The translations under genes and the position numbers were made by a program. A stretch of DNA of 64,000 bases, taken from NCBI GenBank assembly GCA_902491395.1, contig CABUHO010000010.1, positions 1-64,000 on the forward strand. The letters are read 5' to 3'. The notes below the pieces were generated by a model. The model was not told where the DNA came from, searched no databases, and saw nothing but the letters and a program-made list of their open reading frames with translations. This document shows, in pieces, positions 32,387 through 40,405 of this stretch. Within the stretch, counting starts at the first letter, position 1. The number at the start of each line of letters is the position of its first letter. Origin of the DNA: an uncultured Collinsella sp. (GTDB taxonomy: Bacteria; Actinomycetota; Coriobacteriia; Coriobacteriales; Coriobacteriaceae).

Positions 32387-34090
32387 ATGTATCAGGGAGT
32401 CAACGCTTCCGAGGGCATCGGTATCGGCACCGTCATGGTCGCCGTCGATCCCGACTTGACGTTTGAGCCGCACGAGGTTGCTGATTCGGCAGCAGAGAAG
32501 GAGCGCTATCAGACCGCTCTTTCGGTCTTCTGCGAGAAGACCCAGGCTCAGGCCGACCACATGAAGGAGACGGTGGGCGAGGCCGAGGCCGAGATCATGA
32601 GCGGACACATTGTCCTGGCTCAGGATCCGGGCATGACTGACGCCATCAACGCCGCCATTGACGGCGGCACCTGCGCCGAGCAGGCGCTCATGGACACCTC
32701 GACCATGTTCGAGAACATGTTCCTGTCCATGGACGACGAGATGTTCCGCCTGCGCGCGGCCGACATCGCCGACATCCGCACCGGTATTCTGGCCGAGCTG
32801 CTGGGCAAGGAGGTCGTCGACCTCTCCGTCCTGCCCGAGAATACCGTCGTTGTCGTGCACGACCTCACGCCGTCCATGACCGCCACGATCGATAAGGCCC
32901 ATGTTGCCGGCATCGTCACCGAGACCGGTGGCCGCACGTCACACTCCGCGATCATCGCGCGCGCCCTCGAGATCCCGGCCGTCCTTTCGGTTTCCAACAG
33001 CTGCACCGCACTGCGCAACGGCATGACCGTTGTCGTTGACGGTGGCAAGGGTATCGTTGAGGCCGATCCCGATGAGGAGACGCTCGCCGCCTACACTGCC
33101 AAGGCCGAGGCTTTCGCTGCCGAGAAGGCGGCTCTCGAGGCCTTCCGCGGCAAGCCGTCCGTGACTGCCGACGGCATCAAGAAGATCATTGCCTGCAACA
33201 TCGGCAACCCCGATGACGTGCCCAACGCGCTCGATCACGACGCCGAGGCTATTGGCCTGTTCCGTTCCGAGTTCCTGTTCATGGACTCTGCTGAGCTTCC
33301 TTCCGAGGAGGAGCAGTTTAACGCCTACCGTAAGGTCGCCAGCGCGCTCAAGGGCGCTCCGGTCATCATCCGCACGCTCGATGTGGGTGGCGACAAGGAG
33401 ATTCCGTACCTGCACATGGTCAAGGAAGAGAACCCCTTCATGGGCTTCCGCGCCGTGCGTTACTGCCTGGCCAACCCCGACCAGTACAAGGTCCAGCTCC
33501 GCGCCCTGCTGCGCGCTAGCGCCTTCGGTGACGTCAAGATCATGATCCCGCTCGTCACCTGTGTCGAGGAGGTCTTGGCTGTCAAGGAACTTGTCGAGCA
33601 GTGCAAGGCCGAGCTGACCGAAGAGGGTCGCAAGTTCAACGAGAACATCGAGGTCGGCATCATGGTCGAGACGCCTGCCGCCTCGCTGCTCGCCGACCGC
33701 CTGGCCGAGGTCGCCGACTTCTTCTCCATCGGCACCAACGACCTGATCGGCTACACCATGTGCGCCGACCGTGGTAACGACACCATCTCCAACCTGTACC
33801 AGGTTTACTATCCCGCCGTGCTCCGCTCGCTCAAGAACATCATCGAGAGCGGCGTGAAGGCCGGCATCATGGTCGGTATGTGCGGCGAGGCTGCTGCCGA
33901 TCCGCTGCTCGAGCCGCTGCTGATCAGCTGGGGCCTGGAGGAGTTCTCGATGAGCGCTCCGTCCATCCTGCGCGCCCGCAAGACCATCAGCCAGTGGACC
34001 AAGGCCGAGTGCGACGAGCTCGCCGAGAAGGCGCTCGCCTGCAACACCGCTGCCGAGGTCAAGGCACTGCTCGAGTCCGCAGCTCGCTAA
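32387..34090 (+). CDS. ptsI: Phosphoenolpyruvate-protein phosphotransferase (PTS enzyme I)
   Basis: A 567-residue enzyme that takes phosphate from phosphoenolpyruvate and gives it to HPr. The N-terminal HPr-binding domain is followed by the phosphohistidine (about 186) in GGRTSHSAIIAR and the C-terminal PEP-binding barrel with IGLFRSEFLFM, DVGGDKEIPYL and GMCGEAAADP. ATG at 32387 has AGAGGA six bases upstream; an ATG at 32381 is too close. It shares the operon with HPr and with the two downstream kinases. Confidence 0.95.
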   Translation: MYQGVNASEGIGIGTVMVAVDPDLTFEPHEVADSAAEKERYQTALSVFCEKTQAQADHMKETVGEAEAEIMSGHIVLAQDPGMTDAINAAIDGGTCAEQALMDTSTMFENMFLSMDDEMFRLRAADIADIRTGILAELLGKEVVDLSVLPENTVVVVHDLTPSMTATIDKAHVAGIVTETGGRTSHSAIIARALEIPAVLSVSNSCTALRNGMTVVVDGGKGIVEADPDEETLAAYTAKAEAFAAEKAALEAFRGKPSVTADGIKKIIACNIGNPDDVPNALDHDAEAIGLFRSEFLFMDSAELPSEEEQFNAYRKVASALKGAPVIIRTLDVGGDKEIPYLHMVKEENPFMGFRAVRYCLANPDQYKVQLRALLRASAFGDVKIMIPLVTCVEEVLAVKELVEQCKAELTEEGRKFNENIEVGIMVETPAASLLADRLAEVADFFSIGTNDLIGYTMCADRGNDTISNLYQVYYPAVLRSLKNIIESGVKAGIMVGMCGEAAADPLLEPLLISWGLEEFSMSAPSILRARKTISQWTKAECDELAEKALACNTAAEVKALLESAAR

Positions 34091-34164
34091 TTTGGTATCA
34101 GAGGTAACCGCGTGGTTGGAATGGGCCGACCACGCGGCCCTCACATATACAGGGGGTACTGTAA

Positions 34165-35097
34165 ATGTTCTACACGCTAACCGCTAACCCGGCTGTCGAC
34201 ATGACGGTTTCGAGCTCTCCGCTCGAGCCCGACGAGAACGTCCGCACCGGCTCGGCCAGCTACACGGCTAACGGCAAGGGCCTCGACGTGTCCTTCGCCT
34301 TTAAGAAGATGGGCGTCGACACCGTCGCGCTCGGCTTCTTCGCCGGCTTCACGGGCAAGTTTATCGTCGAGGAGGTCATGAACCTGGGTTGCCTCTGCCG
34401 CCCGGTCTGGACCGACGGTATCACGCGCATCAACACCTACGTCAACGATGGCCAGCACGAGTACGGCATCTTGAACCCTGGTGCTCCGATCACGCCGCAG
34501 CACCAGGAGGAGCTCTACAACATCCTGGACACCGCGGGCGACCTTGAGTGCCTGATCGTCTCCGGCTCCGTGCCTCCCAAAGCTACGCCCGACTTCCTGG
34601 CTCAGGTCATGGAGCACGCTCAGGCCCGTGGCGCCGACGTCGTCCTGGACCTGTCCTCCGACAAGCTCAAGGAGCTCGCTCACAAGAAGCCGCTGCTCAT
34701 CAAGCCGAACCATCACGAGATGAAGGCCATCTTCGGCGTGCCGGTCGACACCGACGACGAGGTCCGCGTTGCCATGAAGCTGGCTCACGAGGCTGGCGTC
34801 CAGAACGTGCTGCTCACCCGTGGTAGCCGCGGTGACGCCTACTTCTCCAACGGCGAGGACATCTGGTATGCCAAGCGTGAGTTCAACATCAAGCTGGTCT
34901 CTTCCGTCTGCGCCGGCGACTGCACCCTCGCTGCGTTCCTGCACAAGTGGTACAGGGATCGCGACAACGTCGAGGAGGCCATGAAGCTCGCTATGGCCAC
35001 CGGCGCCAACGTTGCCGAGTCCGTCGGCATCGGCGACTTCGGCCACGTCGATGAGTACAGCAAGCGCGTTGCTGTCCGCAAGCTCGATCGTCAGTAA
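34165..35097 (+). CDS. fruK: PfkB family hexose kinase, 1-phosphofructokinase-like (copy 1)
   Basis: A 310-residue ribokinase-fold kinase expected to convert fructose 1-phosphate to fructose 1,6-bisphosphate. The N-terminal substrate segment reads NGKGLDVSFAFKKMG where FruK has GGKGINVSR, and the catalytic Asp (about 252) lies in CAGDCTLAAF. A second gene of the same length and motifs follows. GGGGG precedes the ATG. Its place directly after ptsI supports a role in fructose use, but tagatose-6-phosphate kinase activity is a real alternative for one of the pair. Confidence 0.85.
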   Translation: MFYTLTANPAVDMTVSSSPLEPDENVRTGSASYTANGKGLDVSFAFKKMGVDTVALGFFAGFTGKFIVEEVMNLGCLCRPVWTDGITRINTYVNDGQHEYGILNPGAPITPQHQEELYNILDTAGDLECLIVSGSVPPKATPDFLAQVMEHAQARGADVVLDLSSDKLKELAHKKPLLIKPNHHEMKAIFGVPVDTDDEVRVAMKLAHEAGVQNVLLTRGSRGDAYFSNGEDIWYAKREFNIKLVSSVCAGDCTLAAFLHKWYRDRDNVEEAMKLAMATGANVAESVGIGDFGHVDEYSKRVAVRKLDRQ

Positions 35098-35125
35098 TCG
35101 AAACGCGACATATTCGTGCGCATGC

Positions 35126-35157
35126 GGCGCCCCGGTTTCGGCTGGGGCGCCTTTTTG
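35126..35157 (+). terminator. Terminator between the two PfkB kinases
   Basis: GGCGCCCC (35126-35133) and GGGGCGCC (35144-35151) form a perfect stem with a 10-base loop and a following T-run. The second kinase therefore probably has its own promoter; TATACT at 35246-35251 is the candidate -10. Confidence 0.85.
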
Positions 35158-35285
35158 TTCCGCCATGGGGGAGAGGTGTCCTGCCGTACTTCATCGCTTC
35201 CACACCGTTCGCCGAGTTGTCCTAGCCTTTTACCGATACGTGGAATATACTTTCATTAACACGTTGCTTCGTGAAAGGAACATTC

Positions 35286-36218
35286 ATGATTTATACGCTC
35301 ACTGCAAATCCCGCCATTGACTACAACATCGCCTGCGACGGCCTTTCGGCCAACACCGTCACCCGCACGCGCAACGCGGTCTATACGCCCAACGGCAAGG
35401 GCCTCAATGTCTCGTTCACGCTCGATCACTACGGCGTCGACACCACGATCCTGGGCTTTTTTGCCGGCTTCTCGGGTGAGTTCATCGTCAAGGGCGCCGA
35501 GGCCCTGGGCGTGCCCGTCAAGCCCGTGTGGACCGACGGCATCACGCGCGTCAACGTCTTCCTCAACGCCGGCCCCGACACCGAGTACAACATGGTCAAC
35601 GCCGGTGCCGCCATCAACGAGGCCAACGAGCAGGAGATGTTTGAGCTTATCGATTCGCTCGCAGACATGACCTGCCTGGTCATTAGCGGCTCGCTGCCTC
35701 CCAACACCTCCGAGGGCTTCCTGGCCGAGGTCCTGCGCCGCGTGAAGGCGAAAGGCGCTGAGTTCGTGCTCGATATCTCGAGCCATCAGCTGGCAGACCT
35801 CATTGCCATGGAGCCGCTGCTCATTAAGCCCAACGACGACGAGCTGCTCGACATCTTTGGCATTAAGGTGAGCGGTGGCGACGACGAGTCTGTCAAGGGC
35901 GCGATGGCCGAGCTGCATGCCAAGGGCGCCAAGAACGTCCTGCTGACCCTTGGTGGCGACGGCGCGTACTTCTCCAACGGCGAGCACATCTGGTTTGCCA
36001 ACCGCACCTTTGAGGTCAAGCTGCTGTCGACGGTCTGCGCCGGCGATTCCTCGCTCGCTGCCTTCCTGTCCGTGTGGCACGACGCTCCCGAGCGTGTTGA
36101 GGACGCTCTGCGCCTCTCGATGGCCACCGGCGCCAACGTGGTCGAGTGCCCGGGTTTGGGCGATTTTGCTAAGGTCGATGAGTATCAGAAGGGCATCGCC
36201 ATCCGTCAGGTCTGCTAA
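35286..36218 (+). CDS. PfkB family hexose kinase, 1-phosphofructokinase-like (copy 2)
   Basis: A 310-residue paralogue of the preceding kinase with the same start (IYTLTANPAID), NGKGLNVSFTLDHYG and CAGDSSLAAF with the catalytic Asp at about 253. Loop residues near the substrate site differ between the copies, so they may act on different sugar phosphates. AAAGGA precedes the ATG and it is separated from copy 1 by a terminator, which implies separate regulation. Followed by a strong terminator. Confidence 0.85.
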   Translation: MIYTLTANPAIDYNIACDGLSANTVTRTRNAVYTPNGKGLNVSFTLDHYGVDTTILGFFAGFSGEFIVKGAEALGVPVKPVWTDGITRVNVFLNAGPDTEYNMVNAGAAINEANEQEMFELIDSLADMTCLVISGSLPPNTSEGFLAEVLRRVKAKGAEFVLDISSHQLADLIAMEPLLIKPNDDELLDIFGIKVSGGDDESVKGAMAELHAKGAKNVLLTLGGDGAYFSNGEHIWFANRTFEVKLLSTVCAGDSSLAAFLSVWHDAPERVEDALRLSMATGANVVECPGLGDFAKVDEYQKGIAIRQVC

Positions 36219-36252
36219 CGCAACGTACGGGCCTTGGTTTCTTGCTTTGTTG

Positions 36253-36288
36253 AGCACCCGTCTCGGATTACCGAGGCGGGTGCTTTTT
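36253..36288 (+). terminator. Terminator of the second kinase gene
   Basis: A 14-bp perfect stem (36253-36266 with 36271-36284), 4-base loop and five T's; the strongest simple terminator in the region. Confidence 0.9.
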
Positions 36289-36419
36289 CATTTCGGTGGC
36301 AGAGCTCTTGGGATTCAATCGTGCTTGAAACGCGTTTGCGTGTGCGCCCGCTCCCGTTTCTTGCTAGACTTCTTGGAAACCGTCAATCGATATACCCGCA
36401 ATCGCAGGAGGCCACAGGA

Positions 36420-37814
36420 ATGTGCAATGTTTCGCTCAACGCCACGCAGCCGTCAGCCGCCTCTCTGCGCGTGTTGCGAGCCCTCGAGGATGCCGGTCTT
36501 GAGGCCTGGTATGTGGGCGGTTGGGTGCGTGACGCGCTGATGGGATGCCCCAGCCACGATGTAGATATGTGTTGCAGCGGCCTGTGGCAGGAGTCCAAAG
36601 CGGCGCTCGAGGCCGCCGGCATCGCGGTTGTGGAGTCGGGCATTAAATTTGGCGGAATCACGGCTATTTCCGATGGCGAGCGTATCGAGGTCACCACGTA
36701 CCGTCTGGATGGCTTTTACACCGATGGTCGCCATCCCCAGAGTGTGGAGCGTGCCGCCTCGCTCGAGGACGATCTGGCGCGCCGCGACTTTACCGTCAAC
36801 GCTATGGCCTGGCATCCCGAGCGCGGGCTTGTCGACCGCTACGACGGCCAGGGTGACTTGGAGCGCAAGCTGATTCGCGCTGTCGGCGATCCCAAGCGTC
36901 GCTTTAACGAGGACGCCCTGCGCATGTTGCGTGCGGTGCGCTTTGCCTGCCGCCTGGACTTTATGATTGAGCCCGAGACTAAGCGCGCGCTTGCCGAGTG
37001 CGCGCCGCTGCTCGACGCCGTGGCGCGCGAGCGCGTGGGTATTGAGCTCGAGGGCATTCTTTCGACCGGTCATGGGGGAGACGCCATGCTGCGCTACCCC
37101 GAGCTCATCTGCGCCGCCGTGCCCGAGTTGGCAGCGGGTCGCGGCTTTGATCAGCGAAGTGTCTATCATGCGTTTAACGTTTACGAGCATATCGCCCGTG
37201 TGCTGACGGTGGCAGGGGAGCTTGCGCTGTGCGACGGCGTCGCGCCCTCGTCGAGCCTTATGTGGGCGGCGTTTTTGCACGATGTGTCCAAGCCCGAGTG
37301 TTTCACGGTCGATCACGCCGGCAGCGGACACTTCTACGGTCATCCCGAGCTCGGCGCCAAGAAAGCGCGCGTCATTATGGATCGCCTGGCGCTCTCGCAC
37401 GACCTGGTGCGCGACGTGTGCCTGCTCATCAAATATCACGACAAGCCGCTGCGCCCCGAGCGCTCCTGCCTGCTCAATATGATGCGCGCGCTTTCGGGCG
37501 AGGGCGTCGACACGCCGCGTTTGATGGACGAGCTCATGGATCTTAAGCGTGCCGACACGCTCGGCAAGGCCCCGTCGTGCTTCTATTACGTTGAGACGAT
37601 TGAGGAGATGCGCGCGATGTCGCACGAGCTGCTGAAGGCGGGGGAGCCCTATACGCTCAAGATGCTCGCCATCAACGGCGGCGACTTGATCCGTGCTGGA
37701 GTCAAGCCCGGGCCGGAACTGGGGCAGCTTCTCAACTCCGCCCTCGACGCCGTGATCGAAGACAACATTCCCAACGAGCGCGAAGCTCTTTTGGTCCATC
37801 TCAACTTGAATTAG
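36420..37814 (+). CDS. cca: CCA tRNA nucleotidyltransferase
   Basis: A 464-residue class II enzyme that adds or repairs the 3' CCA of tRNAs. The nucleotidyltransferase core shows YVGGWVRDALMG and HDVDM (metal-binding Asp pair), RRDFTVNAMAW and the RNA-binding NEDALRMLRAVRFACRLDF. A C-terminal HD domain (HDVSKPE) follows, as in many bacterial forms. GCAGGAGG lies eight bases before the ATG. It precedes two tRNA-Glu genes that already encode CCA, so for those the enzyme would repair rather than build the end. Confidence 0.92.
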   Translation: MCNVSLNATQPSAASLRVLRALEDAGLEAWYVGGWVRDALMGCPSHDVDMCCSGLWQESKAALEAAGIAVVESGIKFGGITAISDGERIEVTTYRLDGFYTDGRHPQSVERAASLEDDLARRDFTVNAMAWHPERGLVDRYDGQGDLERKLIRAVGDPKRRFNEDALRMLRAVRFACRLDFMIEPETKRALAECAPLLDAVARERVGIELEGILSTGHGGDAMLRYPELICAAVPELAAGRGFDQRSVYHAFNVYEHIARVLTVAGELALCDGVAPSSSLMWAAFLHDVSKPECFTVDHAGSGHFYGHPELGAKKARVIMDRLALSHDLVRDVCLLIKYHDKPLRPERSCLLNMMRALSGEGVDTPRLMDELMDLKRADTLGKAPSCFYYVETIEEMRAMSHELLKAGEPYTLKMLAINGGDLIRAGVKPGPELGQLLNSALDAVIEDNIPNEREALLVHLNLN

Positions 37815-37844
37815 CCACCCAGTTTACCTGCGTGTTCCATAACC

Positions 37845-37863
37845 TGCCGACAATTTGTCGGCA
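37845..37863. other. Short perfect palindrome after cca
   Basis: TGCCGACAA and TTGTCGGCA around a single T. There is no T-run directly after it. It could be a weak terminator for cca or a protein site near the tRNA promoter. Confidence 0.35.
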
Positions 37864-37878
37864 ATTTGGAATTTCTTC

Positions 37879-37907
37879 TTGCGCTGTCGTTTTTTGTCCC
37901 GTAATAT
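37879..37907 (+). promoter_or_regulatory. tRNA-Glu promoter
   Basis: TTGCGC (37879-37884), 17-base spacer with a T-tract, TAATAT (37902-37907). The first tRNA begins 35 bases after the -10. Confidence 0.7.
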
Positions 37908-37941
37908 ATTTCCTCGCAGCACGGCAGTGCAGATGTCATGT

Positions 37942-38018
37942 GGCCCGTTCGTCTAGCGGTTTAGGACGCCGCCCTCTCAAGGCGGAGATCACCAGTTCGA
38001 ATCTGGTACGGGCTACCA
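37942..38018 (+). tRNA. tRNA-Glu (anticodon CTC), copy 1
   Basis: A 77-base cloverleaf with the 3' CCA encoded. The acceptor stem pairs GCCCGT with ACGGGC (a G-T pair at the end). The anticodon stem CCGCC/GGCGG holds the loop CTCTCAA, giving anticodon CTC for GAG codons. The T-loop is GTTCGAATC. Identical to copy 2. Confidence 0.95.
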
Positions 38019-38040
38019 CTTCTTTTCTGCCGAGGCCTAT

Positions 38041-38117
38041 GGCCCGTTCGTCTAGCGGTTTAGGACGCCGCCCTCTCAAGGCGGAGATCACCAGTTCGAA
38101 TCTGGTACGGGCTACCA
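38041..38117 (+). tRNA. tRNA-Glu (anticodon CTC), copy 2
   Basis: Identical over all 77 bases to copy 1, with a 22-base spacer between them. Both are followed by one terminator, so they form a tandem transcription unit. Confidence 0.95.
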
Positions 38118-38127
38118 TGCATCTGAT

Positions 38128-38159
38128 ACCCGGTCTTTCCACGGAAGGCCGGGTTTTTT
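38128..38159 (+). terminator. tRNA-Glu operon terminator
   Basis: ACCCGG...TTTCC pairs with GGAAGG...CGGGT with one bulge, followed by six T's; eleven bases after the second CCA. Confidence 0.8.
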
Positions 38160-38206
38160 ATTATCAAACAACTGTCTGTCATTCCCGTTTGAACAAGAGC
38201 TTTTCG

Positions 38207-38234
38207 TTCTGCTTATGGCCCTTACGGGTACAAT
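38207..38234 (+). promoter_or_regulatory. Putative promoter of the UPF0104 gene
   Basis: TTCTGC (38207-38212), 16-base spacer, TACAAT (38229-38234), 34 bases before the start codon. Confidence 0.45.
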
Positions 38235-38267
38235 AACCAAGATATTTTGACTGTTAGAAGGAGTCTC

Positions 38268-39575
38268 ATGACGGAGTCCTCTCAGCATACGTCCAAGCCC
38301 CAGGTCGAGGTTGAGGCCTCGGGCGGCGATGACAATAAGAGCGCACGCCGCGGCGCAATCTTTATCGGCGTTGTGCTGGTGGGTTATATCGTCTATCTGG
38401 TGGTAACCGGGCAGATGGGGCAGTTCTGGGCTGCTATGTCGAGCGTCCAGGCGCCCTGGCTCGTTGTCGCGTGTCTTTGCATGTTCATGTATCTGTTCTT
38501 TGGCATTGTGGCCTATGCGATCGCCGTCTGGCTCGACCCCAATTCACCCGTCGGCATTCGCGACCTGATCTCGGTCGAGGCGAGTGGCATCTTCTTTGGC
38601 AACCTGACGCCCATGATGATGGGCTCTACGCCTGCCCAGATCTACCGCCTGACCAAAGCGGGCCAAAACGTGGGCGAAGCGGGTGCCACGCAGTTCACCC
38701 GATTTATTGTGTATCAGTTTGGCCTAGTTGCCTGGGGCGCTATCCTATTGCTTGCTCGCATGCCGTTTTTTGCCGAGCGCTATGGCGACATGACGCTGCT
38801 GTGCGTCTTTAGTTTTGGCGGTCACTGCTGCATCCTGCTCGGCATCTTCGCCGTCGCGCTCATGCCTAAGACCGTCACGCGCGTCGCCCATTGCATCATC
38901 AATTGGCTCGAGCGCATAGGTGTCTCGGCCACCAAGATCGATGGATGGCGCTCGTTTGTCGATGGCGAGATCTACTCGTTCTCCGAGAAGTTCAAGCTTT
39001 CTGCCGGACATTTTTCTTCCATGCTGCTCACCGTGTTTATCACCATGCTGCAGCTTGCGTTTTTCTATCTGGTGCCGTATTTCCTGATGCTTGCCTTTGG
39101 CCACCACGAGGTCGACTTTTTCTCGGTCATGGCCGCGAGCGCCTTTGTCCAGCTGCTGAGCTCTGCGGTCCCCTTGCCCGGTGGAACTGGTGGCGCTGAG
39201 GGCGGCTTTGCATTGTTCTTGGGTCATTTCTTTGGGTCGGCTTCGACCGCCGGCTATCTGCTGTGGCGCCTCATTACGTTTATCGCGCCGACCATTTTGG
39301 CTGCGCCCCTGCTGGGCCTTAAGAGCGCCCACAACGAGAGCATCCATGCGCGCTGGGATCGTGTGATGCGCAAGCTTGGCCGCACGCCTCAGACGCCCTC
39401 TGCGCCCACTAAGCCGCACCCCACGAATGCTGTTACCGTTGATCCCAAGAAGCACGCTCAGAAGGCTTCTGGGGCCGCTAAGCCGGCTCATAAAGCCTAT
39501 GTGCTACAGACAGGCGACGGTATCCGTGTATCTCCTTCGGCACTCAATAAGAAGAAGCGTCCTAAGTCGCAGTAG
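38268..39575 (+). CDS. UPF0104/YbhN flippase-like integral membrane protein
   Basis: A 435-residue protein with a hydrophilic N-terminus (1-30), about eight membrane helices (35-360) and a basic, Lys/Pro/Ala-rich tail of 75 residues. It belongs to the family of the transmembrane part of lysylphosphatidylglycerol synthase (GNLTPMMMGSTPAQIYRL, SSAVPLPGGTGGAEGGF) but has no C-terminal aminoacyl-transferase domain, so lipid flipping or transport is more likely than aminoacylation. AGAAGGAG precedes the ATG. It stands alone. Confidence 0.8.
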   Translation: MTESSQHTSKPQVEVEASGGDDNKSARRGAIFIGVVLVGYIVYLVVTGQMGQFWAAMSSVQAPWLVVACLCMFMYLFFGIVAYAIAVWLDPNSPVGIRDLISVEASGIFFGNLTPMMMGSTPAQIYRLTKAGQNVGEAGATQFTRFIVYQFGLVAWGAILLLARMPFFAERYGDMTLLCVFSFGGHCCILLGIFAVALMPKTVTRVAHCIINWLERIGVSATKIDGWRSFVDGEIYSFSEKFKLSAGHFSSMLLTVFITMLQLAFFYLVPYFLMLAFGHHEVDFFSVMAASAFVQLLSSAVPLPGGTGGAEGGFALFLGHFFGSASTAGYLLWRLITFIAPTILAAPLLGLKSAHNESIHARWDRVMRKLGRTPQTPSAPTKPHPTNAVTVDPKKHAQKASGAAKPAHKAYVLQTGDGIRVSPSALNKKKRPKSQ

Positions 39576-39622
39576 GGCAGTCGTGCGTTCTTCATGATGC
39601 GGGGCATATTTGTGCTGTATGG

Positions 39623-39650
39623 GGGATAATCCTCTTACGTAGATTATCTC
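39623..39650. promoter_or_regulatory. Candidate TetR operator
   Basis: GGGATAATC and GATTATCTC (9-bp arms, one mismatch) lie ten bases apart, 42 bases before the TetR start. Size and place fit an autoregulatory site. Confidence 0.45.
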
Positions 39651-39691
39651 TCATCTGTTGATGAATGCCCGCATATCGAAGGGACACGTCC

Positions 39692-40303
39692 ATGGACACC
39701 AGCAAACCGCGTCTTGATCGCCGCATCGTTCGCAGCCGCAATGCCATCCTTTCCGCTTTCGAGCGCCTGCTCATGGAAAAGCCGCTGGCAGACATTACGG
39801 TGAGTGCCATCGCGCGCGAGGCCAATGTCGACCGCAAGACCTTTTACGTTCACTTTGGTACGGTTGATGGCTTGCTCGATGCCATTGCCGTCGATGTGGT
39901 GGAGATGATTGTCGACTCGGTCGAGAAAACGCTTGCCTCCATGGACGGCGACACCAACGAGCGCGCCCTGGGCGCGGCGGCGACCTTCTTTAAAACCGTT
40001 AACGAGGCACTGTGCAACAACCTGGTGCTCAATCGTCAGCTGATCGAGAACATTCCGCTCGATGATTTTATGGCTCGTCTTCGTGCGCCGCTCGAACACG
40101 AGATTGCCGAGCGCGTTCTGCTGCCCCAAGGTCTCAAGGACGAGATGTTCGACTACTATCTGGCGTTTCTGCTGTCGGGTATCATCGGCATCTATCGCAC
40201 GTGGGCATTGTCCGATGGCTCGGTTCCTATCGAGCGCGTCTCGGAGGTTGCTAATAATCTGACGTTGAGCGGCCTTTCGAGCCTGGAATCTCGTTTCGAA
40301 TAG
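39692..40303 (+). CDS. TetR family transcriptional regulator
   Basis: A 203-residue regulator with the N-terminal TetR helix-turn-helix (ITVSAIAREANVDRKTFYVHFG, about 30-52) and a helical ligand domain that contains Cys and many hydrophobic residues. GAAGGG precedes the ATG. The MacAB-type exporter genes end just beyond it on the other strand, so it may regulate that exporter, but the operator-like palindrome is in front of its own gene and the exporter promoter is 3.5 kb away. Confidence 0.88.
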   Translation: MDTSKPRLDRRIVRSRNAILSAFERLLMEKPLADITVSAIAREANVDRKTFYVHFGTVDGLLDAIAVDVVEMIVDSVEKTLASMDGDTNERALGAAATFFKTVNEALCNNLVLNRQLIENIPLDDFMARLRAPLEHEIAERVLLPQGLKDEMFDYYLAFLLSGIIGIYRTWALSDGSVPIERVSEVANNLTLSGLSSLESRFE

Positions 40304-40325
40304 CACGTGCGCCTTACCCCCCCTG

Positions 40326-40392
40326 AGTTGCGGTGAAATAGGGACTGAATAGGCCTTTTAACAGCCTAAACGGTCCCTATTTCACCGCAACT
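40326..40392. repeat. Palindromic element of the TTGCGGTGAAATA family, copy 2
   Basis: Arms 40326-40347 and 40371-40392 (22 bp, one mismatch) around a 23-base loop that itself pairs (TAGGC/GCCTA). It shares the arm sequence with 31538-31628. It lies between the convergent tetR and permease genes and could end transcription from both sides. Confidence 0.85.
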
Positions 40393-40405
40393 TGTTGGCG
40401 GTGGC

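Noticed and set aside
37832..38236. Open frame across both tRNA-Glu genes
   Set aside because: It repeats because the tRNA sequence is duplicated; the DNA encodes tRNAs.
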